Below are positions 7,067 to 11,786 of a stretch of 11,786 nt of DNA, piece after piece. The notes under the pieces are model-generated. The model did no database searches. It was not told where the DNA came from and was given only the letters and a program-made list of their open reading frames with translations. A program made the position numbers and the translations under genes. Position 1 is the stretch's first letter. Every line of letters begins with the position of its first letter. The stretch lies in NCBI GenBank assembly GCA_937897245.1, contig CALCBO010000109.1, forward strand, positions 1 to 11,786. The letters are read 5' to 3'. The stretch is from an uncultured Caryophanales bacterium. Lineage in GTDB: Bacteria; Bacillota_I; Bacilli_A; RF39; UBA660.

Positions 7067-9666
7067 CCGTATATCACTCCTTTCCTTCTTGTAAAACTTG
7101 CTGCAGTTTCCATTATTTCTTCTGTAAGGCTATTGATATCCTCACTAGAATAGTTGTTAAAATTCTCAATTGATAATTGCAAAGTTAAACCACCTGATGC
7201 TTGATTCAAACCTTCTCTTATTGTTCCTGTAGTGCTTGAAACATTGAAGTTAGTAGGAACGCCACTCATATCTGCTGATAAATCATTAAACACAGAATTA
7301 AGATCTTTTGTCATTGCATTTGCTGAATCAATAACATCCGATGCACTTTCATCAATACCTCCAGCTAAACCTTCCATTAACATGTCACCAATCCATGACA
7401 TCTTCTTTGAAGGAGAGTGAATACCAAAGAAGTTTTTAATTCCACTCCATAAGTCAGAAGCCCAACTAGATACTTTATCCCATATCCAACCCGCTAAACT
7501 TTGGATACCTACCCATAAACCTTTGACGAGGTTTTTACCCACATCAGCCATTTGAGAAAAACCTGCAGCAAAGCCATTTATTATAGAAGATAAGATTTGA
7601 GGTACTGCCTTAACTATTTCAATAATAATCGTTGGTAAGTTAGTTATTAATGAGGTAAAAAGTTGAATACCAGTATTTATTAAAAGTGGCAAATTGCTTA
7701 TTAATGCATTGATTATTGAACTAATAATCGTAGGTATTGCAGTTAGTATCATTTCAATAATCTCTGGTAAGGCTTGAATTAAAGAAGTAAATAGATTCAT
7801 TCCAGCTTGAATGATAAGTGGCAAACTCTCAACAATGGCGGTTATTATTCCATTAATAATTTGAGGAATTGCTGTAATGATTGTTTGAATAATCTCAGGA
7901 AGAGCATCAATTATACTTGTAAATAGCGTGATACCAGTATCGATAATCTGAGGAATTGAGCCTACTAAGAAATCCACAATAGAAATAATAAGTTCAGGAA
8001 GGGCCTCTAGTAATATTGGTATTGCTTCTAACAATCCCTCAGCTAGTCCTGTAATAAGTTGTAATGCTGCATCTAAAATAAGCGGAAGATTATCCAACAA
8101 TGTTTGACATAGTTCAACAACTACACTCACAATAGTTGGAACTAGTTCTGGTAAAGCTTCCGCTATTCCTTTTGCTAAAGTTACTACTACTTGAACTGCT
8201 GCTTGAAGTATTTTTGGAAGATTAGCAATCAGTCCTTTTACTAAAGTAAGTACTAGTTTTAATGCTCCTTCTGCTATTTTTGGTAATGCTGAAATCAATC
8301 CATTTAATAGTGATAAAACGATCTTTGAAGCAGTATCAATTAGTATGTCAAGGTTATCCATTATAGCTGTTCCAATTGATGAGACTATACTCATAGCAAG
8401 GTCCATTATTTGAGGAATATATTGTAAAATCATATCCAGAAATTTTGGTAAAACTTCACTGATGACACCTGACATTTTTGAAATATCGCCATTACATTCT
8501 CTTATACCATTAGTGAATTCTCCAAGCAAAGATACACCATCTGTAGCTAAATCAGTAAGAATAGGAAGCAAAATGGTACCTAGTGCATTCTTCATAGCTG
8601 TGGTTCCAACACTTAAATATTGAAGCTGATCATCTAATTTTCCATAAGCTGATAACATCTCATCACTCATTACGTATCCTGCATCATGAGCTTTATCAGC
8701 TAACTCTTCCATCTTATCTGCGCCAGCCTCAATTAAAGGATTAAGGTCAGTAGCAGATTTACCTAAAAGAGCCATTGCAAGTGCATCTCGTTCAGTCTCG
8801 TTTTCAACTTTTCCTAATGCTTCAATAATCTCCCAGTATACTTCTTCACTATCACGTAAAGTTCCATCAGCATTCATTACCTCAACGCCAAGTTTCTCAT
8901 AAGCTTCAACATAGGTAGATGAGCCTTCTTGAGCTTTCTTCATAGCGTTGATATTTTTCTTCATAGAACCTGTAAGAGTCTCTACAGAAACATCCACAAG
9001 TTCTGCTGCATACATATATTCTTGAAGTTTTTCAGTTGAAATACCTGTAACAGTGCTTTGAGTTAAAACTGAATCAGCATAAGCTGCGCCTTCTTTAGTC
9101 ATATCAACTAAGGCCTTACCTGCCGCCACAGCAGCCGCTGTAACCGCCGCAAACGCAGCAGCCATAGCAACACTCGCTGCCTTACAAACAGAGCCTAACG
9201 CTTCCATTTTTGAAGATGAATCATCTGCTTGTTCCCCAGCATCTTCAATTTCATCGCCCATTTTATCTGCTGATTTCTTGGTTTTATCCATTTCATCACC
9301 AGTCGACTCAAGAGCCGATTTATTCTCTTTGAGTTCTTTTTCCATTTTGTTAAGTTCTGCTTGGGCATTATTTAGTTGAATTTGCCAGTTTTGAGTTCTT
9401 TTATCATTTTCACCAAATGACTCAGCTGCATTATTTAAAGCTGAACGCAATACATCTATTTTTGCTTTTTGTGACTCTATTGATTTTTCAAGTACACCAT
9501 TTCTTGCAGTAAGTGCTTGAACTGAGGTGTCGTTTTTATCAAATTGAGAATCGACAAGTTTCATTTCTGAACCTAGAACTTTGAAGGACTGGTTGATTTG
9601 AGCAAGTGATGCCTTAAACTCCTTTTCACCTTCAAGACCGATTTTTAATCCAAAATTATCTGCCAT
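7063..9666 (-). CDS. Tape measure protein
   Basis: This 867-residue protein is the ruler that sets tail length and is ejected with the DNA. Numbering from the ATG at 9666: a charged coiled-coil N-terminus (about 10-150), an Ala-rich hydrophobic segment (159-189; VAMAAAFAAVTAAAVAAG), a globular helical region (200-395), a long hydrophobic repeat region (402-697) with Pro every 22 or 44 residues, and a C-terminal part with two Trp-rich helices and FGIHSPSKKMSWIGDML, a motif widespread in tape measures of Bacillota phages. I chose ATG 9666: the longer frame begins at a GTG (9675) that overlaps the GGAGG RBS, whereas 9666 lies 8 bases after it. The gene follows the gpG-T frame directly and overlaps dit by 4 bases. 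No peptidase, transglycosylase or lysozyme domain was recognised. Confidence 0.92.
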   Translation of the reverse strand: MADNFGLKIGLEGEKEFKASLAQINQSFKVLGSEMKLVDSQFDKNDTSVQALTARNGVLEKSIESQKAKIDVLRSALNNAAESFGENDKRTQNWQIQLNNAQAELNKMEKELKENKSALESTGDEMDKTKKSADKMGDEIEDAGEQADDSSSKMEALGSVCKAASVAMAAAFAAVTAAAVAAGKALVDMTKEGAAYADSVLTQSTVTGISTEKLQEYMYAAELVDVSVETLTGSMKKNINAMKKAQEGSSTYVEAYEKLGVEVMNADGTLRDSEEVYWEIIEALGKVENETERDALAMALLGKSATDLNPLIEAGADKMEELADKAHDAGYVMSDEMLSAYGKLDDQLQYLSVGTTAMKNALGTILLPILTDLATDGVSLLGEFTNGIRECNGDISKMSGVISEVLPKFLDMILQYIPQIMDLAMSIVSSIGTAIMDNLDILIDTASKIVLSLLNGLISALPKIAEGALKLVLTLVKGLIANLPKILQAAVQVVVTLAKGIAEALPELVPTIVSVVVELCQTLLDNLPLILDAALQLITGLAEGLLEAIPILLEALPELIISIVDFLVGSIPQIIDTGITLFTSIIDALPEIIQTIITAIPQIINGIITAIVESLPLIIQAGMNLFTSLIQALPEIIEMILTAIPTIISSIINALISNLPLLINTGIQLFTSLITNLPTIIIEIVKAVPQILSSIINGFAAGFSQMADVGKNLVKGLWVGIQSLAGWIWDKVSSWASDLWSGIKNFFGIHSPSKKMSWIGDMLMEGLAGGIDESASDVIDSANAMTKDLNSVFNDLSADMSGVPTNFNVSSTTGTIREGLNQASGGLTLQLSIENFNNYSSEDINSLTEEIMETAASFTRRKGVIYG
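7576..8463 (-). repeat. Tape measure hydrophobic repeats (22/44-residue period)
   Basis: In this stretch prolines follow a regular pattern. From about the middle they are spaced 22 residues apart five times. Then come 44-residue units with internal spacing 11, 15 and 18 (ALPEIIQTII / ALPEIIEMIL; TAIPQIING / TAIPTIISS; SLPLIIQAGMNLFTSLI / NLPLLINTGIQLFTSLI). Multiples of 11 suggest a helical hendecad repeat. Tail tape measures often carry such repeats, and change in copy number would change tail length in steps. Confidence 0.75.
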
Positions 9667-9681
9667 TGCGTTCACCTCCTT

Positions 9682-10250
9682 TTAAATTCCATCTGGTATA
9701 ACATCATCAATAAAATGTTCTACTTTAGGTTTTGAGATACCGTTATATTGCTTATGGCATTCCCATAAATCTAAAAGCAGACCAAAAGGCATGAACCAAA
9801 CCTCATCTTGCGATAAATGAAGTTGACTCAAGCCGTAATATAAAAGACGAGTAAACAACTCTTCGTCACTTACTCGCCCACTGCGTTTTTTGTTTCTTCA
9901 CTCTCAACATTTCTTTTTGTGCCTTTATAAAGTGCTTCTGTAATTGCATTTTTATATAAAGCCAAATCAGTAGGTGTAGTTAATAGTTCAACTTCATCCT
10001 CAGTTAAAAGTGGTTTTATATCGTCTTTGTTTTTGAAGTTATGAATTAATATTGGTTGATTAGCTAAAGTTACAATAAGCCATACAATCTCGTTAATTGC
10101 ATCTTCATACTTTTCATTTTTGATGAGCTTATCTCCTAAATCTGCAAGGCCACCATACTTTTTAGCAATCTCTTTTGTTGCCTTAGTGGTTAAAAGCAAC
10201 TCATATTCATTATCACCAATTTTGATAACTGCACTTCTTTCATCAGCCAT
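9682..10250 (-). CDS. Tail assembly chaperone, long form gpG-T made by -1 ribosomal frameshift
   Basis: The first 122 residues are those of the short chaperone. After a -1 slip on A AAA AAC (9891-9885) translation continues as RSGRVSDEELFTRLLYYG, through DEVWFMPFGLLLDLWECHK to a TAA at 9684-9682, adding 67 residues for a 189-residue protein. The added part has the Trp-rich, acidic character of gpT extensions, and its frame is open exactly from the slip site to just before the tape measure RBS. In lambda-type phages the fusion recruits tail tube subunits to the gpG-coated tape measure and neither form is in the virion. The stretch 9682-9869 is not intergenic: it holds this extension. Because the join is a recoding event, the coding bases are 10250-9885 followed by 9885-9682 in the -1 frame. 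Confidence 0.88.
9846..9891 (-). promoter_or_regulatory. Programmed -1 frameshift signal: slippery heptamer, spacer and stem-loop
   Basis: The slippery heptamer A AAA AAC (9891-9885) is in register with the gpG codons (ACA AAA AAC). A 6-base spacer follows. Then comes a hairpin with arms 9878-9865 (GGCGAGUAAGUGAC) and 9859-9846 (GUUGUUUACUCGUC) closed by a GAAGA loop: 14 consecutive pairs, four of them G-U. The gpG stop codon lies inside the 5' arm. Heptamer type, register and spacer length all match known bacterial -1 signals. Pseudoknot formation was not assessed. Confidence 0.88.
9870..10250 (-). CDS. Tail assembly chaperone, short form (gpG-like)
   Basis: This 126-residue protein lies between the major tail protein and the tape measure, the fixed place of tail assembly chaperones in siphoviruses. 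It begins MADERSAVIKIGDNEYELLL and has LTTKATKEIAKKYGGLADL and a helical centre (EIVWLIVTLANQPI), typical of small helical gpG/gp14-type proteins that coat the tape measure before tail tube polymerisation. It is translated from an ATG sharing one base with the upstream stop (TAATG), with GGAGGT 8 bases before it. Its last codons contain the slip site that yields the gpG-T form. The short form should be the major product. Confidence 0.85.
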   Translation of the reverse strand: MADERSAVIKIGDNEYELLLTTKATKEIAKKYGGLADLGDKLIKNEKYEDAINEIVWLIVTLANQPILIHNFKNKDDIKPLLTEDEVELLTTPTDLALYKNAITEALYKGTKRNVESEETKNAVGE

Positions 10251-10840
10251 TAGATGCTACCTCCATCCGTATAAACAGGTTCATAAACTTCTGTATACCA
10301 CTTGCTAATAACACTTGAATTTGTTTCTGATTCAGTGACTTCAGCTTTCCAAGGATGTTTATTTTTACCATCTACTTTATTTCTTCTGAAGATTGTACCT
10401 TCAATTGTTGGAGTTGAGAAAGTAATGGAATCGCCCTTAGTAGCAAGGTTTGTAGCAGGAACACCAAATAAAACTCTATAAAGCCAATAGTATTTATATT
10501 TGCCATTTGATTTTTTAGCTCTAAAACCAATAGCCACAGGCTTTGCTGCATCCTCCCCACCAGATATTAATACACCATTTTTATCGACTGTTGCACCAAC
10601 TAATCCTGCAGCAGCCTCAGTTCCAATATCATCAACTCCTAATGATAAAGTACCGCTTTTGAACTCTTTTACAGCTTCAGCTTGGCCATCATCAGCAAAT
10701 AAAGTCGCTTCATTAAGTTCCACACTTAAATCAGCAGAGATAGCCTTTGCAAGTTGAACGGGAGTACCGTATGTTTCGTTTCCATCTTTATCTTCTGTGA
10801 TGGAAGCATAAAATAATTTGTCTAAACCAATTGTTGCCAT
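10250..10840 (-). CDS. Major tail protein (phi13 family)
   Basis: This 196-residue protein should form the stacked hexameric rings of the tail tube. The sequence opens ATIGLDKLFYASITEDKDG and has a beta-rich body with LSVELNEATLFADDGQAE, SGTLSLGVDD, FGVPATNLATKGDSITF and TIEGTIFRR, which match the pattern of the phi13-type major tail protein family (usually about 190-200 residues). It lacks an added C-terminal Ig-like domain, unlike the accessory tail protein at 3418-4497. The start shares one base with the stop of the terminator gene (TAATG), with GAGGAGG upstream inside that gene. Its place directly before the chaperone gene supports the call. Confidence 0.88.
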   Translation of the reverse strand: MATIGLDKLFYASITEDKDGNETYGTPVQLAKAISADLSVELNEATLFADDGQAEAVKEFKSGTLSLGVDDIGTEAAAGLVGATVDKNGVLISGGEDAAKPVAIGFRAKKSNGKYKYYWLYRVLFGVPATNLATKGDSITFSTPTIEGTIFRRNKVDGKNKHPWKAEVTESETNSSVISKWYTEVYEPVYTDGGSI

Positions 10841-11190
10841 TAGTAAATATCCTCCTCAATTTCATAATTTTTGGCTACGTCTATTGTGTACTGATAGTAG
10901 CCTGTATCAGCATCATAACCATTGTATTTCCTCTCCGTTATGCAAAAATCATTGCTTAGAAGTATTGAAATAATCTGGCTTTTAAGTTTTATATAATTCT
11001 CTTTAGAGAAAATTGTGATTCTTAATTCTTGCACATCAGCGATAGGTAAATTATCAGCAGACACTGGGTAAGAATCAGCTAAAGGTACAAGCACAATATA
11101 TTTATCATTTGTAGCTTGTTTCATTGATCCTGTTTCAACAGGAATGCTTAATCTAGATAAGAGTAAATTCACATCAGATAATATGTTCAT
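10840..11190 (-). CDS. Probable tail terminator / tail completion protein
   Basis: This 116-residue protein sits between the gp10-type neck protein and the major tail protein, the usual place of the tail-to-head joining (SPP1 gp17-like) protein that caps the tail tube. It has the expected size and alpha/beta pattern: an N-terminal helix (ILSDVNLLLSRLSIPV), a beta strand (DKYIVLVPLADSYPV), a second strand (VQELRITIFSKENY) followed by a helix (KLKSQIISILLSND), and C-terminal strands (GYYQYTIDVAKNYE). Start and upstream stop overlap as ATGA. The assignment rests mainly on position, size and fold pattern; I recognise no diagnostic motif. Confidence 0.65.
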   Translation of the reverse strand: MNILSDVNLLLSRLSIPVETGSMKQATNDKYIVLVPLADSYPVSADNLPIADVQELRITIFSKENYIKLKSQIISILLSNDFCITERKYNGYDADTGYYQYTIDVAKNYEIEEDIY

Positions 11191-11600
11191 GCTTTCTTAA
11201 TTTCCTCCTCTAGTTTTTTAGTCATTGCATCAATGCATGGCTTTTTTGATGACGTTTTCGCAGGCTTTAAAAACGGCTTAGCAGGTTGTCCTGCTTTTCC
11301 ATATTCGATGATATTAGCTATCATTGCGTTGGACTTTCCATCACTTCTTGGTTCAGCAAAACCAACTTTGATATTGGCATTACCATCTTTACCAACAAGT
11401 ACTTTTGATAGACCTAATGATGAAGCAAGTTCACCAGTTGATTCACCGCTTAGTACTCCTTCAAGATTGGATTTGACTTTGTCTAAGACAACCTCGCCGC
11501 CTACTTGAAGAACCTCTTCAGTAATAGAATCCATCTTGTTTCCAAGCCTTGATAGTTTTTTCAAAAGATCTTCTGGCATCTTACAAATACACTTAGCCAT
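11187..11600 (-). CDS. HK97 gp10-family neck / head-tail connector protein
   Basis: This 137-residue protein matches the HK97 gp10-like family in size and in its C-terminal signature: ANIIEYGKAGQPAKPFLKPA, in which the EYG...PAKPFLKPA part is the most conserved element. It is preceded by a helix (EEVLQVGGEVVLDKVKSNL) and a strand (NANIKVGFAEP). Such proteins lie at the neck and help join head and tail. The ATG at 11600 overlaps the end of the adaptor gene by 8 bases, with a modest AAGGTGG RBS. A start at this overlap is typical of tightly coupled phage late genes. Confidence 0.82.
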   Translation of the reverse strand: MAKCICKMPEDLLKKLSRLGNKMDSITEEVLQVGGEVVLDKVKSNLEGVLSGESTGELASSLGLSKVLVGKDGNANIKVGFAEPRSDGKSNAMIANIIEYGKAGQPAKPFLKPAKTSSKKPCIDAMTKKLEEEIKKA

Positions 11601-11786
11601 TGGATGCCACCACCTTTTTTGCTAAAACTTCAACATACATATTCTTACCTTTTACGTTTTCAACAGATAGAATGTTGTACTCATTTCCTTCATAAAGAAT
11701 GTAGTGTTTTGTGGTTACTTCAACTCCAGGAATTGCTCTAAATCTAAAGAGCTCAGTTGCTTCCGAGAAAGCCGCCAAATTCGCCC
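11593..11786 (-). CDS. Head-tail adaptor (SPP1 gp16-type head closure), C-terminal part only
   Basis: The frame is open to the right edge of the window, so only about the last 64 residues are seen; the family is usually about 100-115 residues. The visible part (ANLAAFSEATELFRFRAIPGV, then HYILYEGNEYNILSVENVKGKNMYVEVLAKKVV) follows the SPP1-family head-tail adaptor pattern, in which arginine- and proline-containing strands precede a G-x-x-Y-x-I-L-S-V segment and a final strand. A TTG at 11778 could look like a start, but it has no RBS and falls inside the conserved domain, so it is not one. The protein would close the portal before tail attachment, together with the gp10-type protein just downstream. 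Confidence 0.7.
   Translation of the reverse strand, partial: ANLAAFSEATELFRFRAIPGVEVTTKHYILYEGNEYNILSVENVKGKNMYVEVLAKKVVASNG

Noticed and set aside
9667..9675. GTG at 9675 as the tape measure start, adding three residues
   Set aside because: It overlaps the GGAGG ribosome binding site; the ATG at 9666 has ideal 8-base spacing.
9676..9869. Non-coding or promoter-bearing gap between the chaperone and tape measure genes
   Set aside because: The -1 frame is open throughout and encodes the gpT-like extension; no promoter is seen.
11593..11778. A complete 61-residue gene starting with TTG at 11778
   Set aside because: No RBS, the frame is open to the window edge, and the residues before the TTG continue the adaptor pattern; the gene is cut by the window.

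Overview
The window is the tail module of a siphovirus-like prophage or phage from a low-GC Gram-positive host (Bacillota). It was read from an AT-rich sequence with strong GGAGG-type ribosome binding sites and the standard genetic code (TGA is used as a stop). Every real gene lies on the minus strand, so transcription runs from right (about 11786) to left (1). Genes are packed with 1 to 8 base overlaps (TAATG, ATGA), as expected for one late-gene transcript. No promoter or terminator is visible, and the host genus cannot be named from the sequence.

Layout in transcription order. The right edge cuts an SPP1-type head-tail adaptor (11593-11786). Next come an HK97 gp10-type neck protein (11187-11600), a probable tail terminator (10840-11190) and a phi13-family major tail protein (10250-10840). 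The tail assembly chaperone gene (9870-10250) follows. It carries a complete programmed -1 frameshift site that produces a longer gpG-T fusion reading to 9682, and this accounts for the apparent gap before the next gene. Then come the tape measure protein (7063-9666), distal tail protein Dit (6338-7066), Tal-type tail-tip protein (4515-6341), an accessory tail protein made of Ig-like domains (3418-4497), and a large receptor-binding fibre with a 28-triplet collagen-like segment (1113-3404).

The genes form one assembly line. The adaptor, neck and terminator close the head and cap the tail tube. The chaperone pair loads the tape measure, around which the major tail protein polymerises. Dit and Tal build the tip, and the two last proteins probably decorate it. 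Those two share an N-terminal motif, and Tal and the accessory protein share a nearly collinear Ig-like domain, which suggests modular exchange within the tip.

The left end (1-1011) is the surprise. Where a holin and endolysin are usual, there is a GT4-family glycosyltransferase fragment running off the window. It resembles enzymes of wall-polymer or capsule synthesis. Its reading frame has no credible start of its own. A good RBS and ATG sit just upstream, but in a frame that would need a one-base (-1) shift to enter the gene. This could be a decayed or chimeric junction between phage and host DNA, an assembly or sequencing error, or a phage-carried glycosyltransferase with a frameshifted start.
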